Shown here in pieces: positions 1 to 12,059 of a stretch of 64,000 nt of DNA. The notes beneath the pieces are model-generated. The model saw only the letters and a program-made list of their open reading frames with translations. It did not search any database and was not told the origin of the DNA. The stretch covers positions 228,787,741 through 228,851,740 of the forward strand of contig CM041465.1 of NCBI GenBank assembly GCA_023213395.1, read 5' to 3'. Within the stretch, counting starts at the first letter, position 1. Each line of letters opens with the position of its first letter. The stretch comes from Cycas panzhihuaensis. Taxonomy: Eukaryota > Cycadophyta. The position numbers and the translations under genes are program-made.

Positions 1-1516
1 CTAAAGCCTCTACTCAGAAGGCAATCCCAAGCATAACCTCCATGTGAGTTTCCACCCTTTATTAAATAAGGTCATAAGCCTTAACCCAAGGAACTATGAA
101 TGATGCAATGGTATTAAATATGAGTTACTTTAGTAAGCACTATTCAATCATTAACCTTCAATTGAACTGGTAATTTGGGTAGGAAAAAGTATATTCTAAA
201 ACTATTGACAAGAATAAGGGGAGAGAAATGATAAAAGTTTTTGAAGAAAACATATAAATTATATTAGGACCCTTAGAATGCACCGGGGTTAAATCTAGTA
301 CCTATGCACTCTAGATAATGGAAAAATAACAATATGTGTCTAAGATGGCATGGGAGTGTAGGAACGCATCAAGCAAGTGTTCATATGGAAGAATACATGA
401 CGAAAACTAGTGAAATCCACCAGAAAAAAGCTCTTAGGGAACGCTTGACAAGGTATGTTTTGCAATGGAATGCAATACAATCGGAAACATATGCAAAACA
501 CGTATCAAGGAGTGCATGGAACATATGCGCCAATTGAAGTGATACGTTCCAAGCATACTGATGTCATCAGTAAACATGCACTCATAGGGAGTACAACCAA
601 AATAATGTGTTAAAAGATATAATCAAGAGGCATTATGAAAAAGTGTATTTTGTTATGAAATGGAATGGTTGCAACTATAAGTCTCAACCATTCCTTGGAA
701 AGTCGTATAAATGGGTATTTATGGGTTATTTCTCCTCCATCTTGGTGTGATAGCTGAGTTATTTGATCTTATGTCGTACTCTCAAGTGTGAGAGCCAAGA
801 TAGAAGTTCTATGGCATATTCTCAAATATGAGAACCGAGTATATTGTAATAATGGTTATGTTTCTAGTGAGAAGGAGCCATATGTTGATGTATAGGTGAT
901 CAACATAGTGATATTGCTTAATAAAATTAGAGTTGCATGGAAACTGTGTCATGTGTATGATTATGATTGATGTTTGATGTTATGATGCCATGGTTGATGT
1001 TATGATGATGTTGTGATATTATTAGGATGTTGTGATGATATTATTATGGTGTATTGATGGATTTTATGAACATATATGATGTATGTATATGTGTTATGAG
1101 ACCTATATGTTGACATAACTCTATATAGACTATTAGAAGTGAATCTTTGACAAGTGCGCTTACTATGGGGCCAAAAGGTAGGTCAACATTGGTTCCATTG
1201 CTTATATCTGTTGAGGAGGAATTGATCCAGAGTTACACCTTATGAACTTATGCCCAAAGACCAAGGAATTGTGGCTATCATCTTGGTGGCCGGTTGCAAG
1301 TAAGCCTTAGACAACTAGGGGATCTTCTAATGTCACCAAAATGGTTTTCAAAGGCGGGTGAGCCACCTAAAGAACCATCACCCAAGGGAATTTAGGAATC
1401 TACTAGATAGAGGTCCATAAGATGGGCAAATGAGAGGAAATTAAGAAGGGCAAGAAAATTTAGTTCCATAAAAAATGACAAGACCAAGGGTGTTCTATCG
1501 AAAGATCTTAGGCAAG
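1..1516. other. AT-rich stretch, possible 5' LTR of gypsy element C
   Basis: No coding potential is recognised here; the one short reading frame (334-537) looks like chance. A TATA-like box (706-712), an AATAAA signal (920-925) and a primer-binding-like site just downstream (1517) suggest that roughly 600-1510 is the 5' LTR of the gypsy element whose gag follows. No partner LTR copy could be matched, so its ends are unknown. Bases 770-830 hold two imperfect copies of a short unit built on CTCAA..TGAGA. Confidence 0.3.
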
Positions 1517-1534
1517 TGGCGCCCAAACACCTGA
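1517..1534 (+). promoter_or_regulatory. Possible tRNA primer-binding site of gypsy element C
   Basis: The site starts TGGCGCCC, the usual beginning of primer-binding sites in many Ty3/gypsy elements, and lies just upstream of a gag-like region. It would prime minus-strand cDNA synthesis from a host tRNA. The specific tRNA was not identified. The rest of the site matches only loosely. Confidence 0.4.
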
Positions 1535-1559
1535 AAAACACAAAAATAAGGAACAAGGA

Positions 1560-3658
1560 GAACCAATGGTGCTCACGCCTGTCCCATTTAGATCATATAT
1601 GCTCAACCCAGAAAACGAGGAGGGGGAGATTCCAAAAGAGGACACAGATTCAAAAGAAGGAAACAATACTTTAGAGGAGGAAGGAGAAACCCTAGGGAAT
1701 GAGAAGGATTAAGTGTGGATCGTAGTTCAAAAAGCCTAAGTGATAATGGGGAAAAGGTTGTGGAAGGTCCCTCGGCATATTGGGAAAATCATCTCACAAG
1801 ATAGTTGTTTAAGGATACATAGAAAGTGGATTTGAGCAATCATTTTTTATTACAACACCATTGATAGTACAAATACCGGGCCAATTAGAGCTTCTTCATT
1901 TGGGGACAACCTTTTAGAGTCCTTTATTTAGGAAAGATAGTACTGGGAGAAGTCTACTTGGGACACCACCAAAACCCAGTATGGTAGAGGAAGAAGTCAT
2001 AACTCCGAAGATATAAGTAACGTCACTTAATTTTCCAAAAATGTTACTCCACGTGATTCTCTGAAAATGGGAGATTTAAAGGAATTTGGGAAGTTAATCT
2101 GCAACGATACATTAGATGTCATCAAGCATGCATGCTTACTTCAAAATCTAGTAAATGTGAAAAAAATTACAGATAAGGATGAGATGAAGACTAAATTTGC
2201 ATGTACATTGTGGGTTGTACTATTAACGTGGTACAACGAGTTAGATGAGAAGAAATCCTAGGAAGAGGTGAAGCAGTAGTTCGAGGAAAGATTCTAGAAA
2301 TTCCACAATAATGAAACCATGGAGATTTCTTTGAAGGAAATCAAAGACTGAGAGAGTTCGTTTTGACATTTATAGGTCGTATGAAGATAATAACAATTAA
2401 TATGAGAAATGAAAAAGTGATGGATTACAATACGAAGAATTACTTTGTCAAAGGATTGAATGAGAAACTCAAAACAACAATGCAAATAAATCCACTAAAA
2501 TATTTTCAGGATGCCTAGGAATTGGCATTAGAGTTTGAAAAATAGGATGCAAAGATAGGAGGGCATGAGGTGTTATTATTGAAGCTACATGATGAAATCC
2601 AGGAAATGAATTGTCAATAAAATAGTACATAGTATTTCCAAGTTGAGAAAACAAAGAAAGATTCCGAAGGAGAAGCTCTTAGGAAAGAGGTAGCAAAATT
2701 GAAAATGAAAACAAACAAAAATGGAGGAGAAGAAGACAAAGGGGGAAAGAAGAAAGGAAAAGAGTCTTGACTAGATAAATTGTGTCACATTTATGATAGA
2801 GACTCTTACTTGACAAAGGAATGCGAGTTGAACCCTAAAAATAGTGCATAAGGAAAGCGATATAAATGGTGCCACATATGTGATGTGGGCACCCACAACA
2901 TGAAAGATCGATATTTCAATCCTTGTGGAAGAAGTTACAGAGTTAGAGGTAGGGGCATAGGTGCCAACTTAACCAAACACTTATTTGCCACTAGAACGAC
3001 ATTGAAAACCTCTAGGATGAAGGCAACTATTGGGAGATGCTTAATTTGCCTTGAGTTCGGCCATTGGAAATCAAAATGTCTAATGGCCAAGACACATGAA
3101 TAGCGTCCCTTTGTGTGTAAAGATCGCAGACCTAGAAATCACTGCACAAAGGTTTGTAAAGAGAAAGCTAAGGTAAGAAATCTTATGACTATAGTCCTAG
3201 AATCAAGCGAAAATTTGAAATTACAAACAAGGAGTAAAACAAGAGGAAAAGAAAAGATACTAGTTGATTACCCAAATCTTAAAGTGGAAATAGACCACTT
3301 TGAAGTAGCAAGAAAGGTTTTGGAGGAAGCCGCGAAGGAGGAGAAAGAGAAAACGCTACCAATGGGCAAACCCAAAATAGAAGGTGTGTATACAAGAATT
3401 AACAAGCTGAAGGAGAAGGAATCAATGGTCCACAAGATGCCACTTGTATAACAACCACTTGTAGTTAGGGTGGAAGAGTTATTTAAAGGTATACCCATGG
3501 AGGATATATTGAGGATGTTGTTATTAATGGAAAATCTAGTGAAACAACTACAACTTACTATTCCACTAGAACAAGTTATCAAATGGATTAAAATTGGCAT
3601 ATTACAACCCATAGAATCACTATGAAGTTTGAAGAAAATTATGCCCTCTTTTGACCTA
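1560..3658 (+). pseudogene. gag: Decayed gypsy gag with zinc knuckles (element C)
   Basis: Gag would form the particle shell and bind element RNA. Visible parts are an acidic N-terminal stretch (1560-1710), a capsid-like segment at 2067-2261 with the LW..LLTWYNEL pattern of plant retrotransposon gag, and a Lys/Glu-rich stretch. Cys-His boxes follow at about 2780-3085. The last is intact CX2CX4HX4C (CLICLEFGHWKSKC, within 2885-3103), while the one before keeps CHIC....H but has lost its final Cys. Several in-frame stops and frameshifts break it. The frame at 3113-3451 continues a Lys-rich linker. It is cut at 3658 by insertion A and resumes after 16046. Confidence 0.6.
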
Positions 3659-3663
3659 GACCC

Positions 3664-4224
3664 TGTGAAAATGGCCAAATGGCCTTACAATCCCAAGATC
3701 TAGAAGCTATGTTCACTCTAGTTCTAGAAAGCAAATAAACTAGACTAAGAATGAAGCTATGAGATCAAACATGAACAAGATCAAGCATGAAGAGAAAGAG
3801 CAAAATGATACAAAAGATGAGGAGTTGGAATTGGGCCAACCTCCAAATGAATAGTAGTTTGATTAGCAGACTGGTAGCATAACAATGAAGCTCCAACTCT
3901 ATATGAGAACAATGAGGAGAGGTCTCAATATATAGAGTGAAAGGAGAGACCTAAGGTATTGGATGTTTGACAAGTGTCAAACATCAAATGTACATGCCTT
4001 GGATATAGGACAAGTGTCCTTTAGGGCTCTCAAGTGAGCAAAAGTGCATGAGGGTCCATTTGACCCTTTAGTGACAATGTTGTGTCACTAGGAAAGAATG
4101 TGAGTGTGTACTTTATCACTTAAGTGATAAGTCACAAAAGTGCAAAAGAATAAAAGTATAAAAGTATAAATAGTACATGAATAATAAAGTACATAGGCTT
4201 AACATGTAAACATAAGGTTTAACA
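3664..4224 (-). repeat. 3' LTR of element A
   Basis: In element orientation it starts TGTTAAACC and ends TTTTCACA, matching the LTRs of G and H. A run of six C at 4225-4230 is the polypurine tract read on the other strand. It carries the U3 palindrome TTATCACTTAAGTGATAA and a 16-bp internal insertion relative to its partner at 15497. Confidence 0.95.
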
Positions 4225-4250
4225 CCCCCCATCGCATTTACAATGTTAAG

Positions 4251-7200
4251 TCAGACCCCTAGACCATCTCTAAATTTTACAAATTTTTCTTTACCAAGAG
4301 GCTTGGTAAAGATATCTACTGTTTGCTCCTCTGTAGGTCTATACTGAAGGTTGATCTCACGACTTTGCACATGTTCTCTGATGAAGTGATGATGAACCTC
4401 AATATGTTTGGTCCTTGCATGAAATACAAGATTCTTGGCCAACTTAAGCACACTTTGATTGCTGCAATAAATCCTGGTGGGGTGATCCTGCTCAAGTCCA
4501 AGCTCTCCAAGAATCTGTCGTAGCCAGATAGCTTAACAAGCTGCGTTGACTACAGCTTTGTATTCTACTTTGGCAGAGAAGAAGGTAACATTTGGTTGCT
4601 TCTTGCAACTCCACAAAACAACTGCTGAACTAAGGGTAAAACAGTAACCCGAGGTTGATCTCCTGCTATCTTGGCAACCTGCCCAATCAGAATCTGAGAA
4701 CCCTTCTAGAGTGAAGTTCTCATTATGTGCATACTCAAGGTCATGTTGCAATGTGCTTTTGATGTATTTGAGTATGCATTTAGCTGCATTCCAATGTTTC
4801 TGATTGGGTTGAGACATGTATCTAAAGCAAATCCCAACTGCAAATGAGATATTAGGGCGAGAGTTGGTGAGATAAATGAGACTCCCAATCAACTGCCGAT
4901 AAAGAGTGGGATCTGCAGGTTCAACTTCCTCACTGAGAGTAAACTTTTTGTCATTCTCCATGGGTGTAGGCATTGGCTTGCAGTCGTGCATCCTGAACCG
5001 CTGCAAAATGTCCCAAGAATATTTTGCTTGGGAGATGAAGATATAGCCTGGCTGTTGCCATACCTCAAGGCCTAAGAAATAATAAAGAAGTCCAAGATTT
5101 GTCATTTCAAAACTCCTCTTCAAGCCATCCTGGAGAATCTGTATCATCTTAGTGTCATTGGCAGTGATCACTAAGTCATCTACATACAAGACAATAAAAA
5201 TGGCATGGTCTTTCGCAACTATGATGTACAAGTTAGGATCGGAAGTAGATCGATGAAACCCATGTCTCAAAAAATAATCATCAATCTTTGAGTACCATGC
5301 TCTTGGAGCTTGTTTCAAGCCATACAATGCCTTTTTCAGGCGACAAACTAAATGCTCCTTGCCTTGTACCTTGGAACCAAGAGGTTGCTCCAAGTATACC
5401 TCCTCTTGAAGATCGCCATTAAGAAATGCGCTCTTCATGTCCATCTAAAAAATTGGCCATTTGCATTGAGCTGCTAAGGCCAAGATGAGTCTGATGGTGT
5501 TCGTGTTAGCCACTAGTGCAAAATTCTCCTCATAATCTATGCCTTCGTTTTGTTATAACCCTTTTGCAACAAGTCAGGACTTCTGGCGCTTAAGTGTACC
5601 ATCAGAGTGGAATTTGGTCTTGTAGACCCATTTGCAGCTGATTGCCTGTTTATGTTTAGACAATTCGACCAAATCCCAAGTTCCATTCTTTTCAATAGAA
5701 TGGATTTCTTCATCCATGGCAACCTTCTAATGTTCATCTTTAGAAGCCTCCTCAAAGGTGGAAGGCTCATCAACACATGGTAGTTCAGCCATAAGTGTGA
5801 AATTGGTTTGTTGCCTGTAACTTGATGGACGTTTTCCCTCAATTACCTGGCTGTCCTGCACTGTTTGAGTATACCATTTGGGTAACTTTTTGATTGATGT
5901 GACTTGAACCTCAAGATCTTATGGTCTAAGTGGTTGATCAACAGAAGATGTGCCAGGATCAAGTGGAGCTGATGATGTGGACGGTCCAGCAGGTGCAGAT
6001 GATGTACATGGGGTTGAAGTTTGAGAGGGAAGGAAGGCCTCAACAATCTATTTGCCTTTGTGAATGGGGGGTTGGATGGATGCTGTATTGAACTCCTGAT
6101 CATCTTCTTCAACAAAGATTACATCTCTTGAGAGATGCATTTTCTTTCCAATGGGATCGTACAACTTGTAGGCTTTGCTATGAATGGCATAACCTACAAA
6201 GATGCACTTTAGACTATGCTTGTCTAATTTTGTTCTTTGCTGATCGGGGGTGTGCATATAAGCAGTGCACCTAAAAGTCCTTAAATGGCTGACAGTTGGC
6301 TTTTTGCCAGACCATGCCTCCTCTGGTGTGATGTCGGTGACTACTGTCGTTGGACTCCGATTTGCCACATAGGCAGCTGTGTGGAATGCCTCTGCCTAGT
6401 AAGCTCGGTAAGTCCCTTGGCATGCATCATTGTTTGGCCTTGTTAGCCAAAGTTCTATTCATTCTTTCGGAGACTCCATTTTGTTGAGGAGTGTGAGGAA
6501 TAGTAAGTTGTCTCCGAATGCCATTGTCCTTGTAGAATTGGGTGAATTCGTTTGAAGTGAATTCACCTCCATTGTTTGTTCTTATTATTTTGATGGATTG
6601 GCTAGGCTCGTTCTCCACTTCAAGCTTGAATTCCTTAAACTTTTGAAATGCTTCAGACTTATGCTTGAGGAAGTAAACCCAAACTTTATGGGATAAATCA
6701 TCAATGAAGGAGATGTAGTACAAAGCTCCTCCAAAGGATACAGTGGACATAGCTCCACACAAATCTGAGTGTACTAACTGCAAAGGATATGATGCACGCC
6801 AAGCTTTGCCTTCAGGGAAAGGCAAGTGATGTTGTGTCCCCATTATGCATGCTTCACAAAGACATTTCGTGTCATATATCTTAGAAAGCCCATGTACCAT
6901 GTTTTTGTTCACCATCGACTTGAGATTGTCTAAGCTTAAGTGGCCTAGACGTTGATGGAAAAGTTGCATCTTGGACAAAGATTTAGTGACAATAGAACCA
7001 GAGTAAGCAGAATCAAGTATAATATTATTAGCATCCAATTTGTAGAGGCCATGATCCTCATATCCAACAGCTACTACCTGGTCATTTTTGTTACTTATTA
7101 CACATTTCCCAATTTTAAACAAAATGCTCATCCGTTGGTTGTCCAGTTGGCTAACAGATAACAAGGTCTTCTCCATGGAAGGTATGAGATAGGCATTGCC

Positions 7201-7419
7201 ATTGGGAAAGGTAGAGGAAGTATCGGAAGGAGAATGGAATGGAGCGATTGTGCTGATGCCAGAAATCGTGACAGATTGATTGTTGTTGAAGGTCACCGAT
7301 TGAACTTGTCCTTCCTCGATGTCGCTAAGAAGTTCTTCACTCCTAGTCATATGTTGTATGGCTCTAGAATCAATGATCCAAGTTTCATCCACCTTGGATG
7401 AATGATAAGCACAAAACAA
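4251..7419 (-). pseudogene. pol: Copia pol (PR-IN-RT-RNase H) of element A, broken
   Basis: Domains in order: protease DSRA (usual DSGA, Gly lost) near 7380; integrase zinc motif HQRLGH...CLCEAC; integrase core HSDLCG, RTNNGGEF (catalytic Asp now Asn) and NGVSERMNRT (within 6427-7419); the post-core GKK motif region (6048-6368); RT (4533-5444) with YVDD intact; RNase H with SDSDWAGCQDSRRSTSGYC; and the tail ending VDIFTKPLGKEKF (4251-4451). The frame changes at about 6427/6368 and again between 5842 and 5444, with further stops. It would encode cDNA synthesis and integration. It is clearly inactive, though the RT segment is open for 303 codons. Confidence 0.9.
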
Positions 7420-7478
7420 TTTGTCCTCATTTGTAAATTGGTTGAAATGGCGCTAATTGCCACCTCTAAAACCCCCCC

Positions 7479-8414
7479 TTACTCTTTGACCTCCTCGATA
7501 GGCAGCATGATTTGGTTGAGGGTGTTGTCATTGCTTTCGTTGGAATTTCCGTGTAGCTCCGTTGTCTCTCGATTTTTCTTGACGTGGCTACTCATTCTTT
7601 GTCGTGCGTGCTGAAAATCTGCTTGTTTCTTCTGGCAATCAGCTGCTATTTGGCCAACTTTGCCACAATAACGACAAACAACATTGGTCTTTGAGGAACC
7701 AATGTTCATGTTCCCAAATTGCTTTGAAAGTGCAGGTTTGGGATTCTGCTTGGTCTTTGATTTTGCTGTGAATGTGCCTAATGTGGATGGTTCTTCATCA
7801 TCGTCTTTGATGTAGATTTGCTCCTCTTGAAACAACAAGCTCCCAAATTCATTAAAGGATATTTGTTTGAGTGAACCATCTCGAGTAGTGGAAGAAATAA
7901 ATCCGTTGTAGTCCTTAGATAGAGCTCTAACAATTGTTGTTATAAGCTCATCTCTAGAAGCAGGACTACCTAATGTAATTAATTCATTACATACCTCTTT
8001 GATAGAGGAGAGAAATGCTGACATAAGCTTGACAAACTTTACATAATACAATTTAGCTTTTACCATCAATATGCAAGCTTCATCTCACCTTTCATACAAG
8101 GAGGACAAAATATCCCATGCTTCCTTGGAAGTCTTTGCACACACAATATTCTGATCTACATGAACAGCAATAATCATATGTAGAAATGCCAAAGCAATTT
8201 CATCTTTGGTGTCCCAAGCAACAACAAGAGCATCATCAGAATAAACAATTTCACCATCATTTTCAACAGGTACAGGTCGATGTATCCTTCCAGAAACATA
8301 CCCCCAAAACTCATTTATTATCAAGAAATTTTAAGTGATTCTTTTCTATTCTTGATAGTTGTCTTGTCCTGTTAATCTGATGGTACATGCATTGAGCATA
8401 TTAATTGTAGCCAT
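7479..8414 (-). pseudogene. gag: Copia gag of element A, broken
   Basis: The start is taken as the ATG at 8414 (MATINMLNACTIRLTGQDNY), matching gag of H. Codon 23 is TAG where a Trp is expected (QE-stop-KRI), and a TAA follows. The frame then runs through a gag/UBN2-like capsid region (KTSKEAWDIL, DELITTIVRALSKDYN) with one more stop at about 8084, to a zinc knuckle CRYCGKVGQIAADC that has Gln in place of the metal-binding His. The last part shifts frame before the protease. Confidence 0.85.
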
Positions 8415-9133
8415 GTTGAAGTTGTAAGGCTTGAAGCTAGCAGATAATTTGGAAACTCTAAGCTTTCGTCACTTAAGTTCCACCTTCTAACGAAACCAAC
8501 AGTCCTGATCTTACTAGAAGATCCAACAACTGAATGGAATGAGGGGTGGAGGACTAGGCTAAGGAGTTGTTCCAACTTTGATCTATAGAAGAGATCCAAC
8601 AGTTGGCCAAGTTAAATGTAGGAAAAGGCAGGTAGGGTTGATTTGCATAGACGTACCATGCTTTCCTTGGGATTCATAGACCCAATAACACCCTTTTTGA
8701 ACCTTTTTTTCCTCAAGCAACCTTAATTGTAGTGCACTGACCGTACGGTCAGTTGGTCCCCTAGGGAATGCACCAAGCTTAAGGTTATTTTAGAGGCAAG
8801 ATTTGAACATTTTTCGGGCCTCTCTTACTTGATTTTAAAGTGACTTGATTTTAAAGTTCACTTTTAGAAGATTTAAGTGGACTTTAGAGTAAGTTTTACT
8901 TGGATGTTTGTAGATGCTTGGTTTTACAATGATAAAAGAGCTTCAAGATGAAGCAATTAAGTACATGATAAGGATCACTTGAGTGACTTACAAGAGCACT
9001 TTAATGTGAGAAAGAGTGCTATCCAATCCAAGTAAAGTAAAGTGCTTAAGTACAATGACAAATATTGACACTTTAATGAAGATGCTAAGTGTTTCGAAGC
9101 ATAAAGTCGTTGTGTAACACATGCAAGTGTGTT
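8415..9133 (-). other. Leader of element A, gag-proximal part
   Basis: This is untranslated leader between primer site and gag, homologous to about 58000-58709 of element H. The antisense reading frame at 8372-8599 has a counterpart in H (58522-58752), so it reflects nucleotide conservation of the leader rather than a protein. The stretch ends at the CCTTT target duplicated by insertion B. Confidence 0.7.
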
Positions 9134-9138
9134 CCTTT

Positions 9139-9500
9139 TGTTAGAAATAATGTTTAATGTGTGTGGGTCCTAGAATGATAAGTGATAGTCCTAAGTCTTA
9201 GGGTCAAAGATCATTATAATACTATGTAAAGGATATAAGTTTATTGGTCAAGTTTGTGGTATAATGCTATTGGTCAGGACAAAGGTATTTGTCCCACATG
9301 CACCACTTGGGATGTATAGTCTCCCACCTCTTTGGTATATAAAGGTGGTTGAGGTAGTATGTAAACATATCACATCATCAAGGCTCACCTTGAGTCCTTG
9401 GTGCTTTTGGTATGATAATATATTCTGATTATATTGTGTGATTCTCTGGATGTTGATATTGTTCTTATGGTTGAATGTTCTCCATGTTAAAATCTCAACA
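9139..9500 (+). repeat. 5' LTR of element B
   Basis: It starts TGTTAGAAAT and ends CTCAACA. A TATA box (TATATAAA, 9336-9343) marks the likely promoter. It is directly followed by the primer-binding site. It is essentially identical to the copy at 13530-13892. Confidence 0.95.
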
Positions 9501-9512
9501 TGGTATCAGAGC
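9501..9512 (+). promoter_or_regulatory. Primer-binding site of element B (initiator-Met tRNA)
   Basis: TGGTATCAGAGC abuts the LTR with no spacer. It is the standard complement of the 3' end of plant initiator-Met tRNA. Confidence 0.9.
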
Positions 9513-9553
9513 GGGTTGCATGTTGAGGGCGTCACAGTGCTGGTCACCAAGTT

Positions 9554-9769
9554 TTGGTCAAGGAGGAAGGCAACTTTTCGAATTGGGAAGGTGAAGTCCC
9601 AAAGTCTTTAATGGTGCAAGGTGTGTACTGTGGTAATACAGGCCAAATCTTGCCAGGTAACTCTGCTCTTATAAACTTGCTGTGTGAAGAAAATTTATAT
9701 GCTAGGGTTTGTCCCGGACAGTGGAAATGGAAATATGTTGTTAAGGCCTTTTATAAGCAAAGAAGGTAG
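9554..9769 (+). CDS. Short leader reading frame of element B, unknown
   Basis: A 71-codon frame follows the primer site. Element D has a corresponding stretch downstream of its own primer site (about 20280-20400), with the shared words GGGAAGGTGAAGTCCCAAAG and an AAGGTGTG..AATTTTG context. The shared leader sequence suggests common descent of B and D rather than a proven protein. No domain is recognised, and translation is unproven. Confidence 0.25.
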   Translation: MVKEEGNFSNWEGEVPKSLMVQGVYCGNTGQILPGNSALINLLCEENLYARVCPGQWKWKYVVKAFYKQRR

Positions 9770-10199
9770 ATTTGCAGCTACTCACATTAGTATGTTTGCA
9801 TAAGCATTGCATAAGCATAGAGAGACCTCTGTATAGGAATCTGCTTAGGGTCCACTGCATAACCCTAGTTACTGCTAAGCGCCAGGAGGAAAATACTATA
9901 GCTGGAGACAAGCTAGGTAAATTTGTAAGAAACCCGTTGTGCTTGACCTTAAAAATTATCAAGTGATCTTACAGTAATCTGTCAGCTGCGTTAACCTACA
10001 TTCTTGTACCGTTTCTGCTGCATGACACCCAAAAAGGCTTGAAATAGATAATCAAGGTGTGAATATCCTCAAGACATCTGTTGAAGGGCATCTGCAATAT
10101 TCGGTGTCATCATTGACAGTGACCTAGAAATTGGCTCTTCGTTGATGACGAGGGATCTAACTGCTTAAACTGTTTGCTCCAAGTTGTGGAGGTATTCTG

Positions 10200-10720
10200 T
10201 GAAGGTGATGGTAAGGTTAGGTGTCTTGCGGTGTTACAAAGGCTGGATTCGCCTTGGACAGGATCAATAAGAAGTTACCGCCCATAGTGAGGTGAGCCAC
10301 ATACATTGAAACTGTTAAAGAAAGAGAAGAGCCAGTTGGATTTGGAACCCCTGCGGACCTAGTCATCTCTGACACAGATTGTAGGCTTTCTGAAAAGGCG
10401 TAAGAAGGGCCGGAAAAGGACGATGCTAGCGATCCTGCAAGCGATCTTGAACAACCTTTGAAAGCTATACAGAGTGCACCTGCATGGAATAGGGACGATA
10501 TATCTGTTGATCTGAGCCAGGTGTGAGGCATGGACAGGAGTCGGCCGTGAGGCATGGACAGGGTTGGAGCTTGAGACAGGACCTGCACTAGATGAAGATT
10601 GAAATAGTCATAACTATTGAAGGATCTGCCTGTTACAGCGCATGAAAGAAACCTATCTGGACTGTGTGTTGGTTGGAGATCTGAGCCATTCTTTGCAAAA
10701 GATTTCTTGTAGTAACATGC
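10200..10720 (+). other. Unassigned coding-like fragment inside element B
   Basis: Base composition is visibly more GC-rich than the flanks. One + frame around 10310-10530 reads through with a single stop and an acidic composition (SDPASDLEQPLKAIQ, RDDISVDLSQ). An antisense 123-codon frame (10217-10588) overlaps it. Neither frame could be named. It may be a second captured host-gene fragment beside the leucine-rich-repeat pieces; this is inference from composition and context only. A short direct repeat (GAGGCATGGACAGG) occurs twice near 10530-10560. Confidence 0.3.
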
Positions 10721-11049
10721 AGGTCGTGACGGACTCCCCTTATATTTAATAGAGATTGCTCAGGTTACGGGTTTTAAGGACTCCTCGAGAGTTTCTAAGG
10801 TTCCAATATCTACTTGCATGATAATGGGGCAAAGGCGGGTAGCGTGTAAAATGTGATTCAAGATTTGGACAGATTAGATTTGAAAGATGGTTGCATCAAT
10901 CGGTGCGGATGCTACAGTGATATGGACCTGAATACATGATGCTTGGCCAAGATGATCAGATGCTGAGGTAATTTGTCGTTGAGCTGCCTTTTTTAAGTAA
11001 ATTCAAGTTGTAGATTGAGTTTCTTGCGCTCTGATCTGAGAGAGGATGC

Positions 11050-12012
11050 CTACGTCTGATGATTACTACTTCTCTTGTGGTCCTTCATGAATTGTCATCC
11101 TCATCTTTCTTTCTTAGAAAGCGGTTTGACGTAAAGAGGCTTAATTCATCACCGCCAAGGTTCGCTCAGTTGTTATCGCCTGTTCCACGATCTCCAAAGC
11201 CTTGCGCTTTGAAGAGACGAAGGAGAGCACCAGAAAGCCGTTGTTCAAGTGTAATGTCCGCAATTTACGCATGTTTTCCAACTCCCGTGGCGACTCCTCC
11301 CGTGAAATTATTTGCTAGCATTAGGACGACTAGAGAAGAGCGATTCTTGAAGCAAAGTGATGAAGGTCTCTCGACAAAACCGTTATTTGATAGGTCCAGA
11401 TCTCTAGATAACTACCTCCGTAAAGAGATTTGGGTATTTTCCTGTTAGATTGTTCCTTGATAAGGATAGGTTCACCTGTACCTGGTTGGGAAGAGTCCAC
11501 CAATGGGGTATTTTCGTAAATTTCATTGTTAGAGAGGTCCGTAAACACTTTCGTCTATTGATTGAAGAGCCAACTGAATTCTCTCGAAATTTCATTGTTA
11601 GAGAGGTCCGTAAACACTTTTCGCCTATTGATTGAAGAGCCAACTGAATTGTCTCCGCATGTTACATGATGTCAGATATAATTATACCAAGCGAAATGGA
11701 GGACTCCATGCCAAGCTCAAAATATTTACCGTTAAACCACTATTAGACAAGTGCTAAATATTGCAAACGGCTCAGATTTCGAAAGAATGTTTCAGAGACC
11801 ATCCTTGTTAGAGAGTTGAATGACATGTCGAGAGTACTGAGTTCAGACCGGTTGTTGAAGGATCCGGGTACAGTGTCACTTAGGTCATTATGGCCAAGCC
11901 TCAGGTATTGCAGCATTGCGAGTTTGGACAGTGAACTTGGAATTTGGCCGCTTAGTCGATTATGTCTGAGATCAAGGTGAAAAGAAAAAAAATCCCAGTT
12001 TCCAGCATTCAA
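11050..12012 (-). pseudogene. Captured LRR receptor-type gene fragments (antisense in B)
   Basis: The - strand frame at 11743-12012 contains about three 24-residue plant leucine-rich repeats: LDLRHNRLSGQIPSSLSKL, LQYLRLGHNDLSDTVPGSF, LSTLDMSFNSLTR. Further pieces in other frames are FTDLSNNEI (twice), LSRNNLTGKYP and VLMLANNFTGG. This LxxLxLxxNxLxGxIP pattern belongs to receptor-like proteins and kinases. No signal peptide, transmembrane segment or kinase is visible. Frameshifts and a 69-bp duplication break it. It lies inside a retrotransposon, opposite to element transcription, so it is a transduplicated gene fragment and not a resident gene. Confidence 0.8.
11518..11656. repeat. 69/70-bp tandem duplication in the captured LRR fragment
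   Basis: Two near-identical units start at 11518 and 11587, each holding TTCATTGTTAGAGAGGTCC and the CCAACTGAATT end. They differ by a few bases and one inserted T. The period is close to, but not, one 72-bp leucine-rich repeat, so it shifts the frame. Confidence 0.9.
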
Positions 12013-12059
12013 GTTTTAGTAGTTTTTGTTGATTTGTTAGACCTTTTTCAAGTTGAAGT

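Noticed and set aside
3268-3678. 136-codon minus-strand frame
   Set aside because: Antisense shadow of the gypsy gag linker, running into the LTR of A.
11743-12012. Resident LRR receptor gene
   Set aside because: It lies wholly inside LTR element B, is short, frame-broken and lacks signal peptide, membrane segment and kinase.
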